Positions 44,098 to 54,903 of a stretch of DNA of 64,000 nucleotides are shown one piece after another. The stretch's first letter is position 1. Each line of letters starts with the position of its first letter. The notes under the pieces are model-generated. The model was not told the DNA's origin. It did not search any database and saw only the letters and a list, made by a program, of their open reading frames with translations. The position numbers were made by a program, and so were the translations under genes. Source of the DNA: Gemmatimonadota bacterium (lineage in GTDB: Bacteria > Gemmatimonadota > Gemmatimonadetes > Gemmatimonadales > GWC2-71-9); contig JAKLGU010000004.1 of assembly GCA_022710485.1 (NCBI GenBank), forward strand, positions 1 through 64,000. Reading direction: 5' to 3'.

Positions 44098-44114
44098 TGT
44101 TTCAATTTGTTTCA
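44098..44114 (-). promoter_or_regulatory. Direct repeat upstream of the membrane-protein array, candidate operator
   Basis: TGAAACA occurs twice on the minus strand (44114-44108 and 44104-44098), exactly 10 bases apart, one helical turn. The surrounding 81-base spacer between sdaAA and array member 1 is A/T-rich for this genome. A weak TTGAAA with 17 bases to ACTATT overlaps the repeat. A regulator site is plausible but unproven. Confidence 0.4.
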
Positions 44115-44134
44115 TTCCATGCAGGCTGTAACAG

Positions 44135-45019
44135 CTAAGTGCTTTTGCCAGAACGCTTTATCTGCACGAGACGCTCCTTCGCCAGCCGCCTCCCGGTCGG
44201 GGTGGCCGCCAAGCCACCTCCGGCCGTTTCCCGGTAGCGGACGTCCATCGACCGGCCGATCTCGCCCATCGTGTCGATCACCTCGTCGGCCGGGATCGGG
44301 AACTCGATGCCGGCCAGTGCCATCTCGATCGCGGCGAGCGCAATGGCCGCACCCGTTGCGTTCCGGAAGACGCACGGAATCTCGACGAGGCCGCCGAGCG
44401 GATCGCACACCAGCCCAAGCGTGCCCTGCATGGCCAATGCAACGGCGTGCGCCGCCATCGTGGGCGATCCGCCCAGCACCTCCACTCCCGCGCCGGCCGC
44501 CATCGCGGCCGCCGCGCCCGTTTCGGCCTGACACCCTCCCTCGGCCCCACTGAGCGACGCCCTCATGGCCACGACCGCCCCGATGAGCCCGGCAGTGGCG
44601 AGACCCCTGATCAGGCGCTCATCGGAAATGTCGCCCCTTCCCGCGAGCCCGAGCAGGACGCCCGGCAGCACGCCCGCGCCGCCCGCGGTGGGCGCGGCCA
44701 CGATGACGCCCATTGCGGCGTTCACTTCCTGCACCGCCAGCGCGTTGGCCAGCACGTCGGTGAAGAGCGTACCTGAGAGGGGACCGGTCAGCCGGTTGAG
44801 CTTGGCGGCATCGCCGCCGACGAGCCCGCTGACGCTGTGCAAGTCGCCGGGAAGTCCCCGTGCCACGGCGCCGCGCATGACGGTCAGCGCGCGGCCGAGC
44901 CCGGCCTCGAGTTCCGCCCGTGTCCGAAGCCCTTCGGCCGCTTCCTCGCGCAGCGCCAGCTCCCCGAGCGAGCATCCCGCCTCGACCGCGCGCGTCACCG
45001 CATCGTTCAGCGACTCCAT
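44135..45019 (-). CDS. sdaAA: L-serine dehydratase, iron-sulfur type, alpha subunit
   Basis: Converts L-serine to pyruvate and ammonia using a 4Fe-4S cluster. It has 294 residues. Three likely cluster cysteines are C163 (GGCQAE), C205 (GLVCDP) and C216 (IPCVFRN). The GLVGGDAAKLNRL and PTAGGAGVLPG catalytic-domain motifs are present. The start overlaps the beta-subunit stop by one base, so this is the split two-subunit enzyme of the Bacillus type. Confidence 0.95.
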   Translation of the reverse strand: MESLNDAVTRAVEAGCSLGELALREEAAEGLRTRAELEAGLGRALTVMRGAVARGLPGDLHSVSGLVGGDAAKLNRLTGPLSGTLFTDVLANALAVQEVNAAMGVIVAAPTAGGAGVLPGVLLGLAGRGDISDERLIRGLATAGLIGAVVAMRASLSGAEGGCQAETGAAAAMAAGAGVEVLGGSPTMAAHAVALAMQGTLGLVCDPLGGLVEIPCVFRNATGAAIALAAIEMALAGIEFPIPADEVIDTMGEIGRSMDVRYRETAGGGLAATPTGRRLAKERLVQIKRSGKST

Positions 45020-45687
45020 CAGCCGTCCACCCTTCCGATTGCGCGCACGCTCTGGACCCGTGGCAACGCGAGCAGTGCCGCCAGGGCCTCCGCGCCGACC
45101 GGCTCGTCCAGTTCATAGATGTGGATGGCGTTCCCGCCCTTCTGCCGACGTGACACCTTGATCGTGGCGATGTTGCCTCCCTGCGCGGCCAGCGTGGTGG
45201 TGATCGCGGCCACGGCACCCGGCTGGTCCACCGCGACGATGACCAGCGTCGGCAGCGTGCCGGCGATCTCGACGGGGAAATCGTCGATGGCGGTGATCAG
45301 GATCCGTCCCGCGCCGATCGAGGACCCGACGACGGTCACCTGGCGCTCCCCCTGCCATAGCGTCAGTCGCGCGGTGTTGGGGTGGTGGTCCCCGCGGAGC
45401 TTCGCGTTCCGGAAGGTGACCTCGAGGCCGGCCGAGGCGGCCAGTTCGACGCTGTCGCGGAGCCGCTCGTCGTCGGGCCGGAACCCGAGCAGCCCGCCGG
45501 CGAGGGCGCGATCGGTGCCGTGGCCCTGGCCGGTGCGCGCGAACGACCCGTGCAGCTCGACGAGCGCCCGGTCGGGCTGGCCCCCGAGCAGTGCCCGCGC
45601 GAAGAGCCCGATACGGCAGGCCCCCGCCGTGTGAGACGACGAGGGCCCGACCATGACGGGTCCGATGATGTCCAGGAGTGAGATCAT
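45019..45687 (-). CDS. sdaAB: L-serine dehydratase, iron-sulfur type, beta subunit
   Basis: A 222-residue partner of the alpha subunit. The N-terminal part starts MISLLDIIGPVMVGPSSSHTAGA, the family hallmark. A C-terminal ACT domain (LPTLVIVAVDQPGAVAAITTTLAAQGGNIATIKV) may sense serine. It begins 4 bases after a 71-residue gene. Confidence 0.95.
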   Translation of the reverse strand: MISLLDIIGPVMVGPSSSHTAGACRIGLFARALLGGQPDRALVELHGSFARTGQGHGTDRALAGGLLGFRPDDERLRDSVELAASAGLEVTFRNAKLRGDHHPNTARLTLWQGERQVTVVGSSIGAGRILITAIDDFPVEIAGTLPTLVIVAVDQPGAVAAITTTLAAQGGNIATIKVSRRQKGGNAIHIYELDEPVGAEALAALLALPRVQSVRAIGRVDG

Positions 45688-45691
45688 CTGT

Positions 45692-45907
45692 TCAGAGCAG
45701 TTCCACCTGCTGGATGTCGCCGAGGGACAGGGCGATTTCCGTGTCCTCGACCCCAATCGGCCGCAAGTAGACCTCGTGGGCCGCGATATGGGTGTCGAGC
45801 GAGGTCGGGACGCCCACCACCTCGGTCGCGCCGCCCAGGGTGATCCGGACGGGCTGCTCATGGTCCCCTGCGTACCCCAGCAGGCTGACCACTTCTTCGT
45901 ATTTCAT
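45692..45907 (-). CDS. Small unknown protein upstream of serine dehydratase
   Basis: A 71-residue protein starting MKYEEVVSLLGYAGDHEQPV and ending ALSLGDIQQVELL. It is acidic, with no signal or membrane segment. GGAGG lies 5 bases before the start, and that site sits inside a hairpin stem. The 4-base gap to sdaAB suggests cotranslation. No family recognised. It could be an accessory or regulatory protein of the dehydratase. Confidence 0.7.
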   Translation of the reverse strand: MKYEEVVSLLGYAGDHEQPVRITLGGATEVVGVPTSLDTHIAAHEVYLRPIGVEDTEIALSLGDIQQVELL

Positions 45908-45913
45908 TTGCGC

Positions 45914-45955
45914 CTCCGGGCCGGGGTCACCGTCAATGTAGGACCCCGGCCGGAG
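45914..45955 (-). promoter_or_regulatory. Hairpin enclosing the Shine-Dalgarno of the 71-residue gene
   Basis: Two arms pair over 14 bp with one bulged base (45914-45928 with 45942-45955), around a 13-base loop. On the minus strand the descending arm overlaps the GGAGG that precedes the next gene's start at 45907. It also lies 21 bases after the dipeptidyl peptidase stop. It may act as a terminator, a translation switch, or both. Confidence 0.55.
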
Positions 45956-45976
45956 GCTCGCCAGCGGCGGGCCCCG

Positions 45977-48268
45977 CTAGGGCATGGGCGCCGGTGCCGA
46001 GGCGGGCAGATGTTCGTAGATGTACTCGGTCAGCAGCGTCCGGAGGTGCCGGGTCGTGTTTCCGCCGAAGATGCCGTGATTGCGGTTCGGATACGACATC
46101 ATCGTGTACTGCTTGTTGGCCTTCACGAGGGCGTTCTGCAGCGCCTCGGTGTTCTGGTAGTGGACGTTGTCGTCGCCGGTGCCGTGTACCACCAGGAGAT
46201 CGCCGGTGAGCTGGCCGGCGTAGGTCAGCGGCGAGCCGCGCTCGTACCCGGCCGCGTTCTCCTGCGGCAGGCCGTTGTACCGCTCGGTGTAGATGTTGTC
46301 GTAATACTTCCAGTGAGTCACCGGGGCCACGGCGACTCCCATGCGGTACACGTCGTTGGCCTGGAAGAGGGTGTTGAGGGTCATGAAGCCGCCGTAGCTC
46401 CAGCCCCAGATGCCCATCCGGGTGGAGTCCACGTAGCCCCAGCGACCGATGGCCCGTGCGGCGGCCGCCTGGTCCTGGGTCTCGATGACGCCCATCTGGC
46501 CGTAGATGACCTTGCGGAAGTCCCGACCGCGCGCGCCGGTGCCCCGGTTGTCCACGCTGGCCACGAGATACCCCTGCTGGGTCAGCATGGCGTGCCAGAG
46601 CCAGGTGCTCCCGCCCCAGCTGTCCATGACCGTCTGGGATCCCGGTCCGCCGTACACGTAGAAGAGCACCGGGTACTTGCGCTTCGGGTCGAACCCCGGC
46701 GGCTTCATGATCCAGCCGTTGAGCGACACCCCGCCGCCGATGTCCACGGAGAAGAACTCGGCGGGACCGGTCCGCAGCGCGGCGACCCGCTCCTTCAACT
46801 GGGTGTTCGCCACCAACACACGCAGCGACTGGTGCGAGGGCAGCGCCACCAGCTCGGTGGTCCAGGGCTTCCCGAACGACGACCAGTTGTGGAGCGCGTA
46901 CGCGGCGTTGGGGGACATGTTGTACGCGTGCACCCCGGCCTGTCCCGCGGGAGTCAGGCGCACCGGCCGGCCGGTGCCGTCCAGCCGCGCGCGGTAGAGG
47001 TACCGCTGCGACGGGTTCTCCGGCGAGGCACTGAAGTAGAGCCAGCCCCCCTTGGTGTCCACCGACGAGACGCCGAGGACGTCGAAGGCGCCCGGCGTGA
47101 GCAGTCGGACGTCGGAGCCGTCGCGGGACACGGAATAGGCGTGGTTCCATCCGTCCCGCTCGCTGGTCCACAGGAAGCGCTTGCCGCCGTCCAGCCAGGT
47201 CAGGTCGTCCACCGTCTCGACCCAGGTGCTGTCCTGGTCCACGAAGACCGTCCGGACGGCGCCCGTACCGGCGTTGGCGATGAGGAACTCGTTGGTGTTC
47301 TGGAGCCGGTTGAGCCGCTGGACCCACACCTCGCTCGAGTTGTTCGCCCAGTCCATGCGCGCGAGGTAGTTGTTGCGCGGGTCGCCGGGGATCTGGAGCC
47401 AGAGGGTGGCGCCCCCCGTTGCGGCCACGACGCCGATGCGCGCGGCGGAATTGGCCTGCCCCGCCTTCGGGTACTGCACCGGCTTGGTGAACGAGTAAAG
47501 CGAGTCGGTGTTGTCGATGAGGTCGAAATCCCGCACCTCGTCGGCGTTGAGCTGCCAGTAGGCGATCGACGCGCCGTCGGGGCTCCAGCGCCAGCCGTCC
47601 TGAAGGCCGAGTTCCTCCTCGTAGACCCAGTCGAAGGTGCCGTTGATCATGGTGCGCGAGCCATCCATGGTCAGCTGCGTGATGGCGCCCGAGGCGAGAT
47701 CCTCCACGTAGAGGTTGTTCTCGCGGACGTAGCCCGCGCGCCGGCCGTCGGGGGAGAACTTCGCGAACATGAGGGTCGAGGGCTGCGCCGGCCCGCCGAG
47801 TTTGTGAAGCCGGCCGCTGGCGAGCTCGTACATCCAGTAGTCGCCACGGGAGTTGGTGCGCCAGACCGGCTTCGAATTGGTGAAGATGAGCACCGTGCCG
47901 AGGTCGGGCGACCAGCTGTACTCCTCGATGTCGAGGGGGACGGAGTCACCCGCGGGCACGAGCGCGGTGGCGCGGACCAGGACGGAGCGGGTGCCGGTGC
48001 GGGTGTCGTGCCGGACAATGTCTCGGCCCTTGCCGGAGTCGGCGGGGGCCTCGAGGGTCGTATACGCCGACCCGTCGCCGAGCCAGCGCGAAGGCCCAGA
48101 GGACTGCGGACGGAAATCCGGCGAGGCGAAGATCCGGTCCACCGTCAGGACGGCGGGGTCGGCCGGGGGCGCCTGCGGCGCCTGGGCCTCGACGGCCGCG
48201 GAGCCAAGGACGAGAACCGTGACGAACGGCATGAGCGTTCTGTGGATGTTCACGGGACACCTGGACAT
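45977..48268 (-). CDS. Dipeptidyl peptidase IV family serine peptidase
   Basis: Exported S9B peptidase of about 763 residues that removes N-terminal dipeptides, probably after proline. A signal peptide (MPFVTVLVLGSAAVEAQA) is followed by a beta-propeller with the YEEELG double-Glu motif. The hydrolase domain has the Ser in GWSYGGF, the Asp in GTGDDNVH and the His in RNHGIFGG. The ATG at 48268 is given; an in-frame GTG at 48253 has a better AGGTG site and would still keep the signal peptide. A hairpin follows the stop. Confidence 0.93.
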   Translation of the reverse strand: MSRCPVNIHRTLMPFVTVLVLGSAAVEAQAPQAPPADPAVLTVDRIFASPDFRPQSSGPSRWLGDGSAYTTLEAPADSGKGRDIVRHDTRTGTRSVLVRATALVPAGDSVPLDIEEYSWSPDLGTVLIFTNSKPVWRTNSRGDYWMYELASGRLHKLGGPAQPSTLMFAKFSPDGRRAGYVRENNLYVEDLASGAITQLTMDGSRTMINGTFDWVYEEELGLQDGWRWSPDGASIAYWQLNADEVRDFDLIDNTDSLYSFTKPVQYPKAGQANSAARIGVVAATGGATLWLQIPGDPRNNYLARMDWANNSSEVWVQRLNRLQNTNEFLIANAGTGAVRTVFVDQDSTWVETVDDLTWLDGGKRFLWTSERDGWNHAYSVSRDGSDVRLLTPGAFDVLGVSSVDTKGGWLYFSASPENPSQRYLYRARLDGTGRPVRLTPAGQAGVHAYNMSPNAAYALHNWSSFGKPWTTELVALPSHQSLRVLVANTQLKERVAALRTGPAEFFSVDIGGGVSLNGWIMKPPGFDPKRKYPVLFYVYGGPGSQTVMDSWGGSTWLWHAMLTQQGYLVASVDNRGTGARGRDFRKVIYGQMGVIETQDQAAAARAIGRWGYVDSTRMGIWGWSYGGFMTLNTLFQANDVYRMGVAVAPVTHWKYYDNIYTERYNGLPQENAAGYERGSPLTYAGQLTGDLLVVHGTGDDNVHYQNTEALQNALVKANKQYTMMSYPNRNHGIFGGNTTRHLRTLLTEYIYEHLPASAPAPMP

Positions 48269-48322
48269 GAAGTGGAGTGCATGAAGCCGCCTCGGAATTT
48301 TCACTCTGGGTGATCGGTCCGG

Positions 48323-51199
<2,877 letters not shown>

Positions 51200-51301
51200 G
51201 GAGGATACCCCGGAACGCCACCGGGATTCAACTCTCCCGCTGGGATGCCGGAAGGCCGGCCGTTCCCTTTTGCGCTGCCCCTAGGCACTTTTCTTCATTC
51301 C

Positions 51302-51339
51302 GGGGTTCGTGAACCCCTTCCCGCTTCCCCGCTTCCCCG
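51302..51339. repeat. Inverted repeat and octamer repeat upstream of the TPR gene
   Basis: GGGGTTC/GAACCCC (51302-51308 with 51311-51317) is followed by CCTTCCCG and two exact copies of CTTCCCCG (51324-51339). They lie in the 146-base spacer between the divergent uvrA and TPR genes, which is otherwise without a clear promoter. Confidence 0.7.
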
Positions 51340-51345
51340 CCTTCA

Positions 51346-52146
51346 ATGCGCCGTTCGAGACACAGCAGAACCAGTGGTCGCCAGCAGGCCCTGGGAGACC
51401 TCTTCGCCCCCGACACCCTCGAGGGCGATCCGACGCCCCGGGCGGCGGACGCCAGCTTTCCCCTGCGCCCGTTCGCCGCGGAAATCCCGCAGGCCACCGG
51501 GGTGGACCCCCACGCCGAGGCGCCGGAGACCGCGGCGGAGCGCCTCCTGCGCCTGGCCCGCGAGTCGGCGGGCAAGGGCCGCCGTGCCGAAGCGGAGGAG
51601 CTCTTCCGAGAGCTCCTGGAACTCGAGCCGGGTCACCTGGCCGGCCGGACGGAAGTTGCGCGGCTCCACGAACGCCATGGCGTCGAGGACGAGGCTTACC
51701 GCCACTTGAGCGAGGCGGTGCGGCTCTGCCCCGATCAGGCCGAGCCGCTGGTCGCTCGGGGCGCCTTTCTCGCCCGGCTCAAGCGCCACCCGGAGGCGGA
51801 GGCGGACCTGCACCGCGCGCTGCGCCTTGCCCCGGACGACGCCGACGCCCATTTCGAGTTGGGATTCGCGCTGTGGCGGAAGGGCGTAGCGCTGGAGGCG
51901 GCGGAGCACCTCCGGCGCGCCGCGGAGCTGGCGCCCGGGCGGGCCGATGCGGAGCACTACCTCGGGGAGTCGCTGCACCAACTGGGGGATGACGTCGGGG
52001 CACTGGCCGCGCTCGAGCGCGCGGCGGCGCTCGATCCGGGCAATCCCAAGTCGTTCCAGCTGATGGGGCGGGTGCTCGACCGGCTGGGACGTCCGGAGGA
52101 GGCTCGCGAAAAGTACCGCCGGGCCCGCGAGGCGGCGCCGCGGTGA
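51346..52146 (+). CDS. Tetratricopeptide repeat protein
   Basis: A 266-residue soluble protein starting MRRSRHSRTSGRQQALGDLF. After a disordered first 60 residues, about five TPR units span 65-262, seen as repeated A-x-x-LxxxLxLxPxxxxA patterns (ELLELEPGHLAG, EAVRLCPDQAE, RALRLAPDDADAH, RAAELAPGRADA, RAAALDPGNPKS). Presumably a protein-protein scaffold. Its stop overlaps the next gene (GTGA), starting a five-gene run with macro, transglutaminase-like and ABC transporter genes. Confidence 0.88.
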   Translation: MRRSRHSRTSGRQQALGDLFAPDTLEGDPTPRAADASFPLRPFAAEIPQATGVDPHAEAPETAAERLLRLARESAGKGRRAEAEELFRELLELEPGHLAGRTEVARLHERHGVEDEAYRHLSEAVRLCPDQAEPLVARGAFLARLKRHPEAEADLHRALRLAPDDADAHFELGFALWRKGVALEAAEHLRRAAELAPGRADAEHYLGESLHQLGDDVGALAALERAAALDPGNPKSFQLMGRVLDRLGRPEEAREKYRRAREAAPR

Positions 52147-52646
52147 TCGAGGTCGTCGTGGAAGACCTCGCGTTCATGCCCGTGGACGCCGTCCTGCGCC
52201 CGGCCAGCGACACCCTCGACCCCGTCGCCTCCGTCTCGAGCCGCATGGACCAGTTGGCCGGCCAGGCGTTCGCCGAGGAGCGTCGCGTCCAGTCGGCCAT
52301 GGAAATCGGCTCGGCGGTCGTGACGGGCTCCGGTGACCTCGCCGCCCAGTTTGTGATCCACACCGTCATCCGCGGAGACCAGTCGAACGCCACCCGGGAC
52401 ACCGTGCGGCGTGCGCTCACCTCGGCTTGGCAGCGCGCGGCGGCGTGGGGCCTGGACCGGATCGCCGGCCCGCCGATCGGCGCCGGCGCCGGCCAGCTCG
52501 GGCTGGCGGACGCGGCGGAACTGATGGCGGAGACGTTTACTGCGCATTGCCGCAGCGGGCGACCGCCCACTTCGCTCCAGATCGTCGCAGAGCGCGACGA
52601 GGAGCGCGAGATCATCGAGGCCGCGATCCAGCGGGTCGGGCGCTGA
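52143..52646 (+). CDS. Macro-domain protein
   Basis: A 167-residue protein with the macro fold pattern for ADP-ribose-type ligands: IEVVVEDLAFMPVDAVLRPASD at the N-terminus, EIGSAVVTGSGDLAAQFVIHTV in the middle and PPIGAGAGQLGLADAAELMAE near the end. The usual NxAN motif reads RPAS, so ligand binding may be altered. It starts at GTG overlapping the TPR stop and its own stop overlaps the next gene. Ligand and role are inferred only from fold. Confidence 0.7.
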   Translation: MIEVVVEDLAFMPVDAVLRPASDTLDPVASVSSRMDQLAGQAFAEERRVQSAMEIGSAVVTGSGDLAAQFVIHTVIRGDQSNATRDTVRRALTSAWQRAAAWGLDRIAGPPIGAGAGQLGLADAAELMAETFTAHCRSGRPPTSLQIVAERDEEREIIEAAIQRVGR

Positions 52647-54148
52647 AGCGGAAGTATCTCGCTGCCGTGCTGGTGTCGGCCTGGGTCTTCGCGCTCGGCT
52701 GGCTCGTGCTGCGCGAGTATCGCCCGGCGCCGGGGGAGGAGTCCTCCGCAACCACGACCGTGCGGCTGCCGCCGACGACCACCTTCTACGCCCTCGAGGC
52801 CGGCGACGCGCAGGTGGGCTTCCGGTCCGTCTCCACCGACACGCTGGCGAACGGCATCCGGGTGACCTCCCGCTTCGACGCGGACGTTCCCCTCCCGGTC
52901 GTCCCCCGACGGGTCTTGACGACCACCGAGGCGTTGTATGACCGGGGGCTTGGGTTGGTGGGGTTCACCACCTCGGTGAGCGGCGAGGGTGGGCAGCAGT
53001 CTCTCGCTGCCACCATGCAAGGCGACAGCGTACTGACGGTGGTGATCACTGGACGGGGGCAGCCGCGGCCCGACACCGTGGAGGTGAGGCTTCCCGCCGG
53101 CGTCCTCCTGCCCGATGCCGTCCCGATCCGACTCGCGTCGCGGGCAGGCCTCAAGACGGGCACCACCACCTCCGTGGCTGTCCTGGACCCGGTCGAATTG
53201 ACCGTCGGTGTCTGGGACATCCGGATCGGGGCCGAAAGCACCATCGTGGTGGCCGACAGCGCGGTGATGGACTCCGCGTCGGGCCGGTGGGCCCCTGCCG
53301 GGCTCGATACGCTCCGGGCGCTCCGCGCCGACTGGGTGGAGTACGGGATGCCGGTCCGGGCGTGGATCGACATCGGGGGCGCCGTGATCGAGAAGGAGAC
53401 GCCGCTCGGACTTGCAGAGCGCCGCGGACCCTACGAAGTCGTCAACTCGGGGTATCCACGCCGACGTCCGCGCAATGTGCAGGCGGCGCCGCTCGAAGTC
53501 TCGACGGCGGAGCCGGCCGCCGCCGCTCCCGGCCGCATGACGCTGGGCGCCGTTGACTTGCGGCTCGCCGCCCCGAGACTCGTCACACCCTGGCAGGATG
53601 TCGTCCAAGGCGGGCTCGCCTCACGGGCGGGCTCTCCCGCCGTGAACCGGGCGTCAACGCCGCGCCCCGATTCAGTGGCGGCACGGTTGCCGACCGGCCC
53701 GCTTCCGGCCCGGATCGTGGTGGACACCCGCCGCATCGCGGGCAGCGACACGGCGGGCCCGGCGGACCAGGTGCGGCGGCTCGCGGTCTGGGTGGCGGCG
53801 AGCATCCAGGCGGGCCAGCCGAACCTCGGAGGGCCGCTGCAGACGTTGCTCAAGCGGCGCGGCGACAGCTCCGACCGCTCCGAGCTGTTCGTCGCAATGG
53901 CGCAGTCCCTCGGGATTCCGGCCCGGCAGGTCGTCGGGCTGCTTTCCACTGGCGGCCCGCTCCGGTACCGGGCGTGGGCGGAGGTTTGGCTCGGCGCCTG
54001 GATGCCGGTGGACCCGACGCTTGGCCAGGCACCGGCGGACCCTGGGCACTTCCGGCTCCTGGTCGACGCCACGGCCCGGCCCACGACCGTCATTCCCATG
54101 CTCGGGGCGGTACGCCCCGCGATCACCACCACGGCGACGGCCCCATGA
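52643..54148 (+). CDS. Membrane-anchored transglutaminase-like protein, probable CTG start
   Basis: About 501 residues. No ATG or GTG fits the N-terminus well. A CTG at 52643 overlaps the previous stop as CTGA and would give MKRKYLAAVLVSAWVFALGWLVL, a normal anchor. A GTG at 52667 is the alternative. The middle is beta-rich. The C-terminal region resembles a transglutaminase-like domain: QTLLKRRGDSSDRSELFVAMAQSLGIPARQVVG, WAEVWLGAWMPVDPTLG. The catalytic Cys position appears to be Ser or Asp (GDSSD), while the His/Asp-like positions remain, so it may be non-catalytic. It precedes an ABC exporter. Confidence 0.75.
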   Translation: MKRKYLAAVLVSAWVFALGWLVLREYRPAPGEESSATTTVRLPPTTTFYALEAGDAQVGFRSVSTDTLANGIRVTSRFDADVPLPVVPRRVLTTTEALYDRGLGLVGFTTSVSGEGGQQSLAATMQGDSVLTVVITGRGQPRPDTVEVRLPAGVLLPDAVPIRLASRAGLKTGTTTSVAVLDPVELTVGVWDIRIGAESTIVVADSAVMDSASGRWAPAGLDTLRALRADWVEYGMPVRAWIDIGGAVIEKETPLGLAERRGPYEVVNSGYPRRRPRNVQAAPLEVSTAEPAAAAPGRMTLGAVDLRLAAPRLVTPWQDVVQGGLASRAGSPAVNRASTPRPDSVAARLPTGPLPARIVVDTRRIAGSDTAGPADQVRRLAVWVAASIQAGQPNLGGPLQTLLKRRGDSSDRSELFVAMAQSLGIPARQVVGLLSTGGPLRYRAWAEVWLGAWMPVDPTLGQAPADPGHFRLLVDATARPTTVIPMLGAVRPAITTTATAP

Positions 54149-54903
54149 TCCAGCTGCGCGATCTCTCCAAGAACTACGGCCGCTTCACCGCGGTGGACCG
54201 CCTCACGCTGGAGGTCCCGAAGGGCGAGCTGTTCGGATTCCTCGGGCCGAACGGCGCGGGAAAGACGACCACGCTCCGGATGATCGCCGGCATCCTGCAG
54301 CCGACCGGCGGCTCCGTGACGATCGGCGGGGAGGACATTCACCGGGACCCCGAGGCGGCCAAGGCCAAGCTGGGGTTCGTCCCCGACCGGCCGTATGTGT
54401 ACGAGAAGCTCACGGGGGCGGAGTTCCTGCGGTTCGTGGCGGCGCTCTACGGGCAGGAGGGCTCCGCGGTGGAGCGACGGATGGACGAACTGCTCGAACT
54501 GTTCGAGCTGACGCCGTGGAAGGACGAACTCACCGAATCATATAGCCACGGCATGCGGCAGAAGCTGCTGATCTCGAGCGCCCTGGTCCACCGGCCGGAG
54601 GTGGTGGTGGTGGACGAGCCGATGGTCGGTCTCGACCCGAAGAGCGCCCGGACGCTCAAGGACCTCCTGCGCGCGTTCGTCGCCCGAGGCGGGACGGTGC
54701 TGATGAGCACGCATACGCTCGAGGTGGCCGAGGCGATGTGCGACCGCATCGCAATCATCCACCACGGCCGCCTCGCGGCGTCGGGCACGATGGAGGACCT
54801 CCGCCGGGAGACGGCCTCCGAGGGGATGACGCTCGAGCGGCTCTTCCTCAAGCTCACCGGCGGCGAGGTGCCGAGCTCCCTTTCGGGGATGTTCGATGAC
54901 TGA
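54145..54903 (+). CDS. ABC transporter ATP-binding protein
   Basis: A 252-residue ATPase starting MIQLRDLSKNYGRFTAVD, overlapping the previous gene by 4 bases. Walker A GPNGAGKTTTLRM, Q-loop GFVPDRPYVYEKLT, signature SYSHGMRQKLLI (a variant of LSGGQ), Walker B VVVVDEPMVGLDP and the switch His in STHTL are present. It is the partner of the next gene's permease, in an ABC-2-like export system. Substrate unknown. Confidence 0.95.
   Translation: MIQLRDLSKNYGRFTAVDRLTLEVPKGELFGFLGPNGAGKTTTLRMIAGILQPTGGSVTIGGEDIHRDPEAAKAKLGFVPDRPYVYEKLTGAEFLRFVAALYGQEGSAVERRMDELLELFELTPWKDELTESYSHGMRQKLLISSALVHRPEVVVVDEPMVGLDPKSARTLKDLLRAFVARGGTVLMSTHTLEVAEAMCDRIAIIHHGRLAASGTMEDLRRETASEGMTLERLFLKLTGGEVPSSLSGMFDD

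Noticed and set aside
44120..44160. A sigma-54 promoter before the array (TGGCAAAAGC near the sdaAA end)
   Set aside because: PspF-type systems use sigma-54, but the GG to GC spacing here is 12, not 10, and the GC half is wrong.
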